From assembly GCF_041146795.1 (NCBI RefSeq), contig NC_135177.1, positions 26,199,060 through 26,263,059 on the forward strand: 64,000 nt of DNA, given 5' to 3'. The notes below the pieces were generated by a model, which made no database searches, was not told where the DNA came from, and saw only the letters and a list, made by a program, of their open reading frames with translations. Below, piece after piece: positions 27,767-41,411 of this stretch. How positions within the stretch are numbered: the stretch's first letter is position 1; every line of letters begins with the position of its first letter. The position numbers were made by a program, and so were the translations under genes. Source of the stretch: Maylandia zebra (taxonomy: Eukaryota; Chordata; Actinopteri; Cichliformes; Cichlidae).

Positions 27767-27830
27767 CTTGAAATACCCAGAGGAGCAAGGTGCACAAGAG
27801 CAGCGTGCGTCCGTATGTTATCCCGTCCAT
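27767..27830 (-). CDS. first coding exon of a secreted or membrane protein (signal peptide)
   Basis: Reading leftward from 27830, the ATG sits in GCGGCCATGG, a near-ideal vertebrate start context. It encodes 21 codons starting MDGITYGRTLLLCTLLLW and ending VFQ plus one base, then CAAG|GTAAGT, a consensus donor. The hydrophobic run after a polar start is a typical signal peptide. A short signal-peptide exon with a phase-1 junction, followed by a very long intron, is the usual first-exon layout of immunoglobulin-superfamily adhesion genes (IgLON, CADM, nectin), but the exon alone does not identify the family. I found no second exon in the 27.7 kb to the left. It is not the first exon of cadm4 at 60-62 kb, which runs leftward from beyond the right edge and ends at 60460. 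Confidence 0.6.
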
Positions 27831-28116
27831 GGCCGCGTTTCCAACTTTTTCGGGAAAATGTATTTACGGTGTCTTTTAAGGGTGAACAGAGTGGAAATGT
27901 TGCACAGCAGCAAGTCGTTTCTTCTTTAAACGCTCCAAAGCTTTCTGAACCTCTCTCACTCTCTGTCGCTCGCTCACTCTGGAAAATGAGTCCAGCGCAC
28001 TCTTCGTGTCTCTCTCTCACACACACACACACGGAAATTTGATGCTGGTGGCAGTCTACTTGGCTGATATATTTGCACAAAAGGTGACCCCCTCTCCGCT
28101 CAAAACAACCCCCTCC

Positions 28117-28154
<38 letters not shown>

Positions 28155-28250
28155 TCTCTCTCGCTCTCTCTCCCTTGAAATGAAAAGACTTGCCTGACTA
28201 ATCGTGGGCCTATATGTCCATGGGGGCCCGCAGGATCTCTTAAAGGGAAG
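27831..28250 (-). promoter_or_regulatory. probable 5'UTR and core promoter of the signal-peptide gene
   Basis: The flank upstream of the ATG on the minus strand is richer in CpG than its surroundings, especially 27360-28000, and carries a (TC)n tract at about 28119-28172 (GA-rich on the transcribed strand). Such GA/TC tracts are common near vertebrate promoters. No TATA box was identified and the transcription start cannot be placed. Confidence 0.4.
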
Positions 28251-28259
28251 TTAAAAGTG

Positions 28260-31200
28260 ATTTTATCATGAGCCTCACTGACTCTCAGCTCAAAAAGAGT
28301 ACCCCTTACGTAAAAATCTAACTAAGCTTATAAGGAACACGCTATGAAATGCATAAGGTTGAATCACAGTCATAATTAATAGTTTGGTATGTCTAGGAAC
28401 CTTTGAATTCAATCTAGACATGGGCCAAAGCTCAAAGTATGTGTTTGACCAGGACATTGAGAAGGTAATGACTTAGCTAAATAAATAAATAAATGGCCTT
28501 AATAAAATAGGCTTTAGAACAACCCATGCCCATCCATAATATTCTTCTTAAATTTCCTGCCCTGCTTAGACCCTTAACGTGGAACATCCCCAACTTGCAT
28601 ATATTGCAAATAATGTTTTTCATTTTCAAAGCAACTGGAGGCCATTTCTTGGAGCAAGATAAGCTGTCTGTCATTGACAGACATACCATTCATTCTTAGA
28701 CATGAAATCTCTTCAGAATCTCTTTGGGTTTTTAAAGGGTGTGCCACAGCCTATTTTGGTATTTACTGCTCACATAAACAATTATCATGAGGATCTAAGT
28801 GGCTTATCCACAGTATAGTCATACAAGTCTTTGTGCTGGGAGTGGATCTTGCCTGACCGATGAAACCGATTGATGTCAAATCCCATAAGCTTGGAACTGA
28901 AAAACAAAAACCACCATGGGTTTACGATCTGAAGACAACATAAACATCTACCCAGCTGCAGTTTCTTTCTAGCGGGGGACTTGATGACCATGAGCAGCTC
29001 TAAACAATCGACACTCCCTGCAGGTAATAATAGCCCCCTTGTGGAGCAGTTGCACTCAAAGACACGCATTCCAAACATAGTTGGCTCAAAAGTGCTCGTT
29101 AATATTTTTTCAGTCCTGTTCAAAGAGGAAAGGCGATAGGATCCTTGCAAACTTGCTCTACTTTAACATAGACTTATTTATAGATCTACACTAGCCATGG
29201 ATGTGATTTGTTGATGGGGTTGGCTGGATCCCAAACAGCTCTCTCTACATTTGACAGGGTTCCTGGGAAGTAGCTAAGACTAAGGCAGCTTGTGCACACT
29301 TAGACACTTTGATTCTTCTAAACTCTCTTTTCTTCACTGTGTTTCTGGCTATGAAGGAGGGAGGGAAGAAATTCTTCCCATCAGCTATCTAACATCAATA
29401 CAGCCACTCGTCCCTGATATCGACCCAGCCATAATCATCTCTCCATGCTGTAGAGATTTACTAACAAGACGTCTGTCATATGGTGGAAGAAGTAATCAGT
29501 CTTGCACCAACTTAAATACGACTTATCATCCTGCATAGCTGTGGATTATGTTGACTTATCCAAGAATAGGGCATTTTTACAAAAGGCTTTTAGTCATAGA
29601 TACAGTAGCTGTATTGACTCATTACCTAATGGAGCTGCAGCTGAAGGGAGAAGTGATTTGGATGAAAGAGGACAAAGTATGAGACTGAAGTGGATTATAC
29701 AAGTCCGTGCAATTGAGGAATGAAGGAAACAAAGTAATAAGCAGGTGGCAACGAGAGAGATAAGTACTGTAGAGGTGAGGAATATGCAGGAAGAAAATAG
29801 TGGAAGTGGATGTACCCAGTCCATTAATACATAAAGTGATTAGTGTGGTTACTATTTGCTGAAGCCAGCAGAATGGTCGATTTGTTCCAGGTGACACAAA
29901 AGTGAAACATATTAAAAATGAAACCAGTTTTTGTTAAAACCGCGTAAGATGAGTGGTTCAATGAAATGAATGTACTTGTGCTTGTTTAAACAATTACTAT
30001 TTCATCCACTGTAAGCCAACTAATTACAGAATTGTATATTCAAATGTTACTCAAGAATTACAGCTGTCATAATTAGTATAAATATAAACATGTGTTCAAA
30101 AGCCAAGCCCCGTGAAAATATAAATGATCGTGCTGGTGCTGGTCTCAGCATAGCATTGAAATGACCCAATATAACACCAACAGCCCACACTTTTTGAGAA
30201 GGCCATTGCTTCATTTGCAGCCTTTAATCAAGACGATTTCTGCTTGCCTCTAAATATTGCCATTATGCTGATTTGTGTCTTAATAGCTGACTTAAAAAAA
30301 TTAAATGCACTCCATTAACCCATTTATTGCAGCTCCCTGGGACCTATTTCATAACTAGCGCAGAGCAAGAAAGGTAACCCATATGCCTGCTGTCTTCCAG
30401 CTTCATACAAGATCCTTGGTATGTTTCCAATCTAGGTGGGATTAAACATCCACAGAATCCCTCCAAAAGGACATCCATTAATAAATTAATAATGCCACAA
30501 TGCAACTCGGTCCATCTAAAGAGTCTTACTCCAAGCACTGGATGTCCAGGCACCTTGCTCTGCAAAGGAAACGTATGCTAGCTGCATGAGTCAGCTAACT
30601 GTTTTGGTCACTATCCAAAGTTCATACACTTAGACTAGGACTGGAATGCAGTTTGGCCAATAATTTAAAAGCACTGTTTTCAGACTCAAGTGTCTCTTTA
30701 ACATCACATCCTGGGTAGATTTTATCTCTCCTGATTCCATCACTAACAAATATCAGAGAGTGCTGAATAGGACACTTCCTAATCCTAGTCTGCACTGAGA
30801 TTCATTTCATAAACAAAAGAACAGGTGCCCAGGTACAAGTTTTCAGTGACGACAGACAGTAGATGGGGATGCTGGATGGTGCTCTTTGGTTATACAACCA
30901 GTTTTCTTGTATCAACAGCCTTGTCGCACATCTCGTACTCCCACCCCCAGCTCGTGACAAGAAACAGACACATCAGCCATCTTCGAGTTCAGGGAACAAA
31001 GACTGGTTGAAGTAGCCTCCGGTGTCTTTGCAAGAAAACAAAGACGGTCGACCAAGATGACTGGAAAAGTGGAAAGTATGTTTACTGACCCATTGTTCAC
31101 CATATTCAGATCATATGATAACATTTGCCAAGCGCAAAACGTTCATTCTCTTAACTGCACCAGTAAAGTGGCCAGTTTTTAATTTTGATTTTCCTTTTGT

Positions 31201-32810
31201 ATTTTTTTCATTAGCATGCAAAAGGATTTTTAAACAAGTATCTTTAAAACAACTTGCAAAATTTGTATTATTGTCACAACTTGTAGGAATTCTGCAAGCA
31301 CCAACACTTGTCAGCATTTTTAGACACTCATTGAACTTCCGTATAAGACACTGACACACCTTCAAAAACTAAATCCGACAGACTACTTTATAGTCCCTTG
31401 TTTTATGTGATTTCCCACCCTTACCCCATGTCAAAAATTAAGCTACCTGACAGAGAGAATATTTGACACATCAGCCTAAAGCAAAGGGATAAAGAGGAAC
31501 TGAGACACAGAGACACTACAAAGGAAACAGAGATGTGTAATGAAAGAATAATGAAGGGAACAGATTAGAAGTGGAAGAGGAGGGAAGAACTGTAATTCCA
31601 AAGTCAAGGGATGGGTAACATATAGCCCTGGGGAATTATAGCAAAGTATAGGCAGAGAAAAAAAGAGGGGAAAAGATAAAAAGTGAAGGTAGCTGTAATC
31701 TTGCATTAATTCTCATGCCTCCACAATGCAGGAAAGAAAGAATGATGTGCTGTAGCGCCATCTTTCACATCCCACCATGATTCTTTGATCTATCCTTTTG
31801 TCTCACTCTTGGCCTCTCTTTCCATATGTGCCTTCCATCTCTGTCCACTCCAGTGTCTCTATGTGTCTCTATTACCCCCTTTCAACCGTTCTTCTTTTGG
31901 CCTCTTTCTTCTTGGCTGAGCAATAGATGATCACATAGCTATTTTCCAAGCAATCATACATAGTGGCGTGTGAGTCACAGTGCAGGATTTGCACAGTGAT
32001 GAAGCATTTCTGAGTGAAATGGAAACTCGGGATGCTGCAGTCTCATATCACTCACATTTCTTCCAAGTGGCTCTGTTGATCAATAGAGCACCATCACCAT
32101 GATTCACCTGGCATCATTTCTGTTTTCTGTTCCAGTCATTTACCTAAATGAGCCCAACAAAAGTACTTTGTTACAAAACATCTCCGGGTGGTGTGAATAC
32201 AGTGTTGGTTAAAACCAGACAAAGTGAAATCCAGCACTTTGTTAATTTTCCCTAATGGGTGTCATTGGGACAACCCCTTTCAGTATATGTTTCTGGCTTT
32301 CACAGTGGATTCTGCCTGACTCGGAGCCAGGCACCATACATTATACTAAACACTCTGACAGTAACTCTGTGGGAGGGAAATCTGTTATGCTCACTTTAAA
32401 CAGGGCCAAGTTCCAGGAAATGATGCCGAAGAATATAGTGGTCACATACCCGCCTCTGTGCCTACTGAGCAGGAAACTGCATCATAAAGTTCATCTCTGT
32501 GGTCAACTGCTGGCAGCGTCTTTGACAATAAATTGGTCACACAAGAACAAGGAGCAAGGGACAAGGAACAAATGTCCTTTATGATAGCATTCTACAGTAC
32601 CGTTTTAATGCACAAGGTTGGAATTATACCGCCTACTGCAGCAGCAGAGAGTGATGACGTAATGTACAGTCAAATGTTGGAGCCACTCCATATACAGTCC
32701 ATCAATTTTCTTCCACTTTTCCCAAGTTGGGCCTGGCGGTATCAGGCTAAAAACTGTAATCCAAGCAGCTTTCTGCCCAGCAATGTTTTCCACTCCTCCC
32801 CCTTTCCTTG
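28260..32810. other. gene-free intergenic stretch
   Basis: No gene could be supported. An open frame of 121 codons at 28785-29150 on the minus strand has no recognisable domain. Small (AATA)n tracts occur near 28480. The rest is unique AT-rich sequence. Confidence 0.45.
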
Positions 32811-33227
32811 TCATGGCATGGATTAAACAAGGTGCAGGAAAAATCTCTCAGAGATTTTGGTACATATAGCATCACAGTTATTGCAGCTTTGTCAGCCGCA
32901 CAATCATGAGCCAAATCTCCAGTTCTACCACATCCCAAATGTGCTCTATTAGAGGTTGTGGAGGCTATTTTCACTGTAATGTTTAAGAAATCAGTTTGAG
33001 ATGATCTGAGCTTTGTCACGTCAGAAGATGTCTACACTGTGGTTATAAATGGATGAGCAACAATAGTCAAGTATTCTGTGGTGTTTGAATACTGCTCAGT
33101 TGCTACTTAGGGGGCTAAAGTATCCCAATAAAAATATCCCCCACTCCATTACACCAACACCACCAACAACAACCTGAGCCATTGATACAAAGCAGGATGC
33201 ATGCTGTCATATTGTTTACACCAAATT
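32811..33227 (-). mobile_element. Tc1/mariner-type transposon relic (transposase fragment)
   Basis: Read on the minus strand, the segment follows the C-terminal half of a very common fish Tc1-like transposase gene: TTTGGTGTAAACAATATGAC, GGGGGATATTTTTATTGGG, GAGCACATTTGGGATGTGG (the HLWD-type region near the third catalytic acid) and CTCTGAGAGATTTTTCC. The frame is destroyed by stops and indels. Where the family has the codons around its second catalytic aspartate (QQDNAP-type motif), this copy runs directly from CATCTTCTGACG into TGACAAAGCTCAGATC, an apparent deletion of about 30 nt. No terminal inverted repeats flank it. It is dead and non-autonomous. The family match is from recall. Confidence 0.8.
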
Positions 33228-36200
33228 GTCAAAACAACAACTAAAAAAAACTATAATTAAGACACAAACATCTGTTTTTCAGCTTTCACAGTTATTTTCA
33301 ACAGAACAATGATAAACATAATGCAATGTATTTAATTCTATACATAATATCATATGTATAGAATGTATAGAATTAAACCAATACCATTTGATCTCCCTGT
33401 TATAGCACACTAATTAATGCACTGTATTTCTGCTCATCACAAAAAGGTTATAAAGCAATAAATAGAAGCTCATGGTTTTGAAAAGAAATTAAGTCTGGGT
33501 GCAGAAAGGATGAACAACAGAATGAACCAAAAGGGTTTTACAAGCAAGACCATATAAATGTGGCTCTGCAAAATAATATATTTTTAGGCTTTTCATGCAG
33601 CTTAATCTTTTATACTCTTGAACGCCGTCTTTTTCTGCAATGCATGTAAATGTAGCTTTCAGAGGGAAATTAATTAGGAATCAGCTCTTATGCCTTCAAA
33701 GTCTCTGCATTGCACTTTAAGTTGCTTACAAATACACACTCATAATCCTCCATGCCTGCTGGGCAGCGTGGACTTTATCATGCCTACACCAACTCTATGT
33801 TGGCGTTGTCTCTGCATTCAAACCCTGAAGCTTTGAACATGAATACATAAACCATTTTGAAGAATATTAATCATCCACTCAATGAATTGTGGGCAATTGC
33901 AATTTCTCTGTGTCCTCCCCGGGGTTACAACAGCAGTATGAAAGCCTTAGCATCCCTGTCAAGCCTAAATGGTGTATTTATGAAGACACTTTATTTGCAT
34001 CTTTAGCTGTTTTGGTGGTTTTTCCTGATAGGACCCAAAGCATTGTTATCTTGCAATTTAAATGCTATTTTGCTGTGTACATTCCCAAATGAACACACAA
34101 GTGTTTGTGCAAACATGCTGTGCTTTGAGCTCAATTCTAGGAGGTATCGCTATCCGAAGTAAGATGCTCAACACTGGAAAAATTCCACCCTGACAGAAGT
34201 TGATGTTCTATCCATTATGTTATAACTGCCTCTACAGATAATATAAATTATATATATTTCAGCTGTGTTCTATAATTCAGCTGCTTATAAATTCTAAATC
34301 ACCAAAAGAAGATGTTTGATCAGGGCAAGTTTTCTGATTTAGTATTTGGGGGTTTAGTAGGAAGTAGGTGGAATATTGATGCTTTTAACTCCAGAACTTT
34401 TGTGTTTACATGGCCTTTTAATTGCAATCTGATGACGAGCTTATGATTTGAGATAAACTATATCTGACTCCATGTTTCTCTTGTGCTCCTTGATTTTTTT
34501 TCTTCCACCTACATGTCCATGTGTTTGTTTTCTGTGTTTAAAGGGAGTGGCCCATCCATGTGTGTCCAACGAAGCTTAAGATATTGCATCTCTACTAATG
34601 TCACTCTTCACAACAGGGGTGGGACTGTCCCCTGAGACACACCAGCTCCAAGACTGTGTCCATTGTGATTTATCTATTGACCACCATATTAATCCCCAAA
34701 CGTCTTTCACTGTTTTTCTCACTATTTCTGACACACTCCAGCATTTTCACCCTCACTCATCCCTCCGTTCAGCCGATCTGTACCCCCACCTCCATCTCTC
34801 ATCACATCGAACCCCCCGTCTCTCCCTGTATCTTTCGCTTTGAACATACCTCTCTCTCAATCTCTGTTGCCCGTAATGGGGGGTAATTATGGCATTACTG
34901 CCACAAAGACTGTGCAGTGGGGTTGGAGAACCATGACACACGCTCACAGACTGTGGCCAAGTGTTGTCTTCAATACAGACTTCTGTGGCTCCACAGGAGG
35001 GCATTAAGGGAGAGGAGAGGTAGGCTAGAAAGGAAAGGAAGGGAAATGATGGTTTGTGGAGAGGTGTTGTAAAGAATTAATTAGTGCAAGGGAACAGGAA
35101 AGATGAAGGCAAAAAGAAGTGCGGGAGCAGGTTAGTTAGATCTTTTTAAGGGCAGAGATAGTGTGAAAAAAGAGAGAAGATTCAAGACAGCCTGGATCAT
35201 AAGATATCAACTGAATGAAGGGAAACAGTAGGGGAGAGTTATGTGCTTCAGACTGCATTAAATCAACTTGGGGCAGAAGATGTAGAGAGTGGAAAAGAAG
35301 AACAAGAATAGCTGAAAGAGGCTTCTGTCAATAAAAGAAACAGTGAGTGCTTTGCAGGCTGGTAGGTCCCCACTGATCAGCAGTGCAGTTTGTCTAACCT
35401 GACTTGCTGTGCTGGGCAGACCGTTTGGCATGATGAGATTTAATGCAACTCTGTTGCGGGTTGCCAACAGGAATGAGGCTAGTAGCAAGGCTGTATATTA
35501 CACTGCTGTGACAGAACAAGAGGAGGCAGAATGTATGTGTGTGTGTGTCTGTGTGTGTCAGGGTGTGGGGGTTACTTTCCATTCCATTAATTTCTATTTG
35601 AATGATGTGCACAGAGAAACAGCATGTCTTTTACATTTTTCTGAATTTAGGAAGTTTTTTTTTTCAGAGATCTTGTAATTCAAGAATATTCAATATGACA
35701 ATAAAGATTTAATAGCTATATTAAGTGGTCAGTATGTTTTGTCATACCTCATTGCCTTCTTATAACAAAATTACTTCTGCTGCTGAGGCTGCCTGTTCAA
35801 ATCAATATTTGTTATTTTAATCAACTGACAGCAGATGGTTTTTTACCATAAGTGGGATTCAACTGACATCTGAGTGGCCCTCTGTAAAGCAATTGAGCAG
35901 AGTGCATTAGGGGCCCTGTTCCTCAACAATAAGATCTATGAGTGTTTATGTGTTTGTATCTGAGCCCTCTACAGTGGGCGATGATGGAAGATCATATGAC
36001 AGCCAAAAAGTTCTCTGTGTGCAGTCAGCCAAAAACAATACTGCACATTCATCATTAATAACTTCACCAACATGACTCGTGTTGTTCTTCTGTTAATTAA
36101 CCAAAGTCTGATGTCATGGACATGGTCCCGCTTGTTAAGACTCATTCTTAGCGGTGACCTAGTGGTCTTGTGTCATCATTGCTGGGATGTGAGGGATGGT

Positions 36201-39200
36201 GACACAGCACTCAACTATGCATAGAGATGAGCAAAATTCTCTGATCATGAGGTGTCATATGGTCATGAGGTGTCTATGGTCATAATGCAGGGGGCATGAA
36301 AGTGTATCTTTGTGTTTGGTTTATTGAGTTTTGTGATGTAGTGTGTGAATCAGCTTTGTGTAAATTCTGTAAGAAATCAATTATTCAAAAGAAATCAGTT
36401 TGAAGGTTTCTATTCTTGCAGTCTTTCCAGTTACAAAGAACACAGGGAATAATTTAGATTTTCTAAGTCTTAGCTGAAGTAGCAGATCCATAATTAACAC
36501 AAGGCCATATGGAAACTGTTTTGTTTTTTTTCCAATAAAACACAAGCCCAGAGACCAACATGTTATTCAAATTTCAAGGTGCACTTTTCTCTTACCTTAA
36601 AATATACACCTCTGAATGGTGAATCCTCATTGCTGTTCTCAAAGTAAAAAGACAATCACCTTTTTTTTTTGTTTTGTTTTTTGATGGGCTTCACTATTTT
36701 GCTTTTTACATTTGATTTTATTCTAACCTAGAGTTTGATGGATGGACTTGATTTTCCTGTCACTTTGTTGTGTTGTTCTTATTTGGAGATGCTGTGACCT
36801 GCAAAAACATGTCATCTTCCTCTGTGCATTTCTCTAAGGCTGAATGACAATGAGTTTGAATTGAACGATTTCCCCCCCATCAGTAACTGTTGCTTTTCTT
36901 TATGACTGAATCTTCTAACTTCAGTTGTCCCTCTCTCTCTCTTTATCCACCCCTCCTCCCCCTCATCTCCTGCCCATCTTGTGTCTGAATATACTTTCTG
37001 GAAAAAGTCAACTCTTACTCATCTGCATGCAGAGTGCCTTGGTTCCAGCTGTGAACGGAGGATTGAAATGGAAATGGGAATGAGAGAAAAAGCAGATTAC
37101 GCTCCTCAAATGCATGCACAGCCTCCTGGCTGGCCCACCAGCTGAGTAGAGGGAGTGGGTGGGTGGATAATGGGGGTAAAGGAAACAGAGTTAAACAGCA
37201 ACAAAGTGAAGGGTGAGGAAATGTCAGGAGAAAGGTGAAAGAGCAAATAAAGATGTTTTGGGGAAATGTAGAAAATTGAAATGGCAGACCTAAAATTGTG
37301 TAAAACTCAATCAAGACTATCTCAAAGACACCAAATGTTCCCACACAGACAGGAAAGTGCCCCCACACACAAACTCTAATAGGCGAGACAAGGTTCATGT
37401 GAATAAACTCAGACTGGCCTCAGAGATGACCAGACCTTGAACCTTAGAAGCTGATTTGAAAAATGCAGACAGAGGCAGAAAGGGATGATCAGCTGTGTGT
37501 GTGAATGCATGTAAAACGATACACTGTGTTGCAAAGAGAAAAGACGCACGTCTTTCTCTTCTGATAAATATGCAACAACCAGGTTTGTCTAAATGACACA
37601 CAAAATAAAAAGATGATTTAACTTTCATTTCCCAGATTGGAAAAGGCCAAAAATAAAAGAGAAGCATTCATTGGCAGACACTTTAACTTGCAATCAAAAT
37701 CTTGAAATGATCTTTAGTTTAACACACACTTTTTAAATGTCAGGGTGCCTGTCAGTTTGATACATTGCTATTCATGAGATTTCCATGTGCCCTGTGTTAC
37801 AGGACCTTCAGCTGGAACAGTCAGATGGGGGAAAGGGAGAGCAGCAGAGACCATGAGGGTGAGAAAAACTGCATAATGGAGAGTGAAAAAATATGAAATA
37901 ATGAGAAGAGAAATTGAGACAGAGAGAAACCAGGAGAACAGTTTCTCTATCAGGGCCCAGAGAAGCGTGACCCTGCCTGCCCATTTTGGGCAGGCCCAGA
38001 GGCTAGTGCACGATGTTAACTGAATGTTCTAGCAAACGTCTGCCACAGCAGGACCCGGCTGTCAAATTAAATTCTCTCTCAGAAGATGGGTCCCCGTGGT
38101 GTGCCTGAATTTCCACGGAGGAAGAGTACTATTTCGATGATTGTTGTGAGTAGTCTAATGCAGCTTTTGGTATCCGCTTCTTTCTCACCCCGTAATCATG
38201 AATCCAACGGGTCCCAAACGGCACCCAATCTCGTCTCACAAACTAGCAGCTGCAAAAGACCAGAGTCATTATGTGCTTTTGGAGAAGAATTCAATTTTGT
38301 GGAAATGTGCAGAAATATGCCCAATCTGCATCCGCAGCTAGTTTCAAAAGAGTAAATGAAGTGCAGAGCCGAGGAGTTTCTCAGGAACTGTTTTAAAGAA
38401 TTAACGAGAGGGGTAGCTCGGTAGTTAATAAGATTTCTGCTAACACAATCGCATGTCTGTCTGTCAGTTTTTGCATGCACACATTTACGCAGGCAGTGTC
38501 CACAGATTTTCACTCACACGGGACCTGCCTAGCCTCTCTTTGACATGCACTTGCACGCGCACAAGAGTCGGCAACACAATCACAACACATATTTTACATA
38601 TTTGTTTGTCTGGCCTGAGTTGCAAAAGCAGCCAGAATCAGGTAAGAAAAACCAACACAAAAAAATATGACTGCAAACTCTATATTAGGGCACAAGTGCT
38701 TGATGGAAAACAATAATATTCGCAGAAAACAGTTTGGAACAGATACAGGTATGAGGGGAAAAATGTGGGCATGTTGGGATTTGCACAAAGGGAGGCAGAG
38801 GACACTGAGACAAGGAGGTCACTGTGTGAAATAGACACACTGGGCATGCAGCAGTGTAACAAAAGTCTGAAACTACAGTTCTCTAACCTCTGCAACCCTC
38901 CCTGCACAATATATATTCTCCACTCACATGTGCCCACATAAAGCACACACACAGCACACTGTGTTGGGCGTTGTGAATACATCTGGCAAATGTGTCCATG
39001 GACAGTAAGTAAAGTCAGTCCTGGTTAAGGTATTGGAAAACTGGTAAAAATTTTAGAACTGTAGATCTACTTCCCTCACTAACATCACTGCATCATTATT
39101 TTCACATTTGAAAATAATGTAAAAGTAAAAGTGTTTCTTAAACAATAGTTTATAGATCTATATACTTGATAAACCACAAGTTTCATAGTAGGAAACACAG

Positions 39201-41338
39201 TTTTGATGTCCAATAGTGTATGTTATTACCACATTTCATTGAACTTTAAACCATATAAAGTGATTTTTTAAAACATATATATAAATGAATATTATACAAC
39301 TAAACAAGGCAGTGGTGGAGGAATTATTTAAAACTTAGCTCTAACTAAAAATACTCTGTTACAAGTCAAACTCTTACAGTATTATGAGAAAAAATGACTT
39401 GAAAATAGGAGAAGTAGAACCATGCAACTGGCACCACTAAAAATAAAAACAAAAAACATAGCAACAACATAAAACAATGAAAGTACATTTAACAGCTAAA
39501 GCAATTTCATTCGCCACTTTCATGAATTCCCTTCTGAGAAACTGCAATTCAGTTTCAAGTTATGTACTGAAAATTATTTTTCATGATTATTTATTCATTT
39601 CTTTTGAAGAGGTGAAGAGACTTTTAGCAAACCTTTTTTTTAAGAAGAGGTAAAGCACGGCACAATGTCAAATCATAAAGCTGGTGAGCTTTCAGTCCTG
39701 ATAGGGAAGGGGGAACACCGGGGGAAGGGCTAATGGGGTGCTAATGGCACTGAGGGATAAAAGGGAGAAGAGGAAAGAGGATAGCAGAAGGGGAAAACAG
39801 CCAAACAATATAAAAAAAAAAAGTGGAAGATCATTAGAGCAATGAAGAGGTAGCTGGAAGGATTTGTTAAGACTTTAGAGGGAGTAGGAGAAAGGGTGAT
39901 GATTAAGAGAGAAAAAAGGAAGGAATGAAGGCGAGAAGCCAGAAATGGACTTTGATAAAGTCTCAACTCTTAAATTATTTTAAGAGCTGTGTTTACAACT
40001 GATAATTTTTATTTCTTTTATATAATTTGGATATTTAATACCCATTTATAATCTTTAACAGTTTGCCACAGCTGGGATGTTTCTCCCCATAATTTTCATT
40101 GGAAAACTCAGACTGTTTTTCAGTCTAGTGTTCATGTTCACAGTAAACCAGCATGAAGTAAGATGTGGCAAAAAAAAAAAAAAAAGTACAGTGGGAGCTC
40201 AGCCAATCAGGAGGATCTCAGATATCATCTTATGCATGTCAAAATTCTAATAAACATTTCCACACAGACATATTTTTCAAAAGATATTAATAAATATCTT
40301 ACAGAGCTGTGTGTGAGAGAGCTGTGGAGTTTTAGATACTGGCCCTGAGAAGCTAGTGGAAGCCGCAGTGTTGGTTGGGTTCTTACATGGTTTGGTCACT
40401 TTTGACACCTCTGCTTGGCATTTCTTTGGAGATTTTTCCCTCCCTGCTACACTTAGAAAGATAGTGAGGGAGATAGAGGGATGATGAAGCACAGGACTCC
40501 AAACACACACACACACTTCGTCCTATCTCAGTCTGTCACTGTGTCAACTATCTCCACAGCCGTTCAGTGTCACACTGGTGTCTAGCTGTCTCCCTCTGTC
40601 AGTCTTTTGTTCTGTGCTGAAGAAAGCGCAGGGCCGCAGCATCAAAGTATGAATGACTTGAAAGCTCTGATCTCAATGTGAGCACACACAAGCATGGGCA
40701 CAGCTTAGAAAATAATATGGTCTGCATACACACATGTACAGAGAGCACACTGTGCAATTCAGTCGGTTCGGCTGGCTTTGTAGACAGCATCTGTTCTGCA
40801 CCCCGTCATCTTCCCTTTGCACCCCACCCTCTGTGACAGGTGGAAGGGATTCAGACTCAAAAGCTGAGGAGACATACACTAAACTCCACTGACACATGGT
40901 TAGTGTTTCGCCTACACACACACTCATATATACACACCTGCTGTGGTGCAGAGCTACAGTGCCCCATGGTGCCAGGCAGGCTGAGCAGTGCGTCGCGTGT
41001 TTATACCACCTGCTCTTAGGCCAAACAGAGGATGAGGGATTAGACCTGACAGCCCACAGAAGAACAGCAACATACAGTAGACAGATGTAGGTCTATATAC
41101 CACCCTTAAACTACCCAGGAAGTCAACCAGGTCAAACTAATTCTTTCTTCCATACGCACACACAACAAAACAGCAGGGCCATCCATCAATCAGCCGCTCA
41201 TGCCCACTGGGAGATAAGTTTGTAAACCAGTCTTCTTATAGCTCAGGAGTTTTCTTACTCACGGATTTGTAACACACAGGGCAGCAGCTCATCTCTTCAC
41301 CAAAACAACACTGACCTTTTGGCCTCAGACTAATTTCT
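33228..41338. other. gene-free intergenic stretch
   Basis: No gene supported. Features noted are the 47-bp inverted repeat at 33331-33377, a low-repeat block about 33600-34110 with TAAT-rich sequence, small TG tracts near 35540, and (A)n/(CA)n tracts near 40170 and 40500. Open frames of up to 127 codons (37015-37398, minus) have no domain. Confidence 0.4.
33331..33377. repeat. perfect 15-bp inverted repeat (hairpin)
   Basis: The left arm TTTAATTCTATACAT (33331-33345) is exactly complementary to ATGTATAGAATTAAA (33363-33377), with a 17-nt spacer. An overlapping alternative pairs TTCTATACATA (33336-33346) with TATGTATAGAA (33353-33363). It may be a cruciform-prone site or the remnant of a small palindromic element. 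Confidence 0.8.
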
Positions 41339-41411
41339 ATGGTAAATGGTAAATGGCCTGTATTTGTATAGCGCTTTTCTAGTCCCTAAGGACCCCAAAG
41401 CGCTTTACAAG
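41339..41411. repeat. short interspersed teleost repeat (GTAAATGG ... AGCGCTTT type)
   Basis: GGTAAATGGTAAATGGCCTG leads into TTTGTATAGCGCTTTTCTAG and then CCCAAAGCGCTTTACA. This block order is typical of a high-copy fish repeat. The AGCGCTTT and AAAGCGCT octamers are perfect inverted repeats and can form a hairpin. The repeat class is not certain. Confidence 0.55.

Noticed and set aside
27763..28080. 105-codon minus-strand frame starting upstream of the signal-peptide exon
   Set aside because: It uses a different frame from the strong ATG at 27830, has no domain and runs through 5'UTR-like sequence and the splice donor.
37015..37398. 127-codon minus-strand frame
   Set aside because: Hydrophobic and low-complexity, no domain, no splice-site context.
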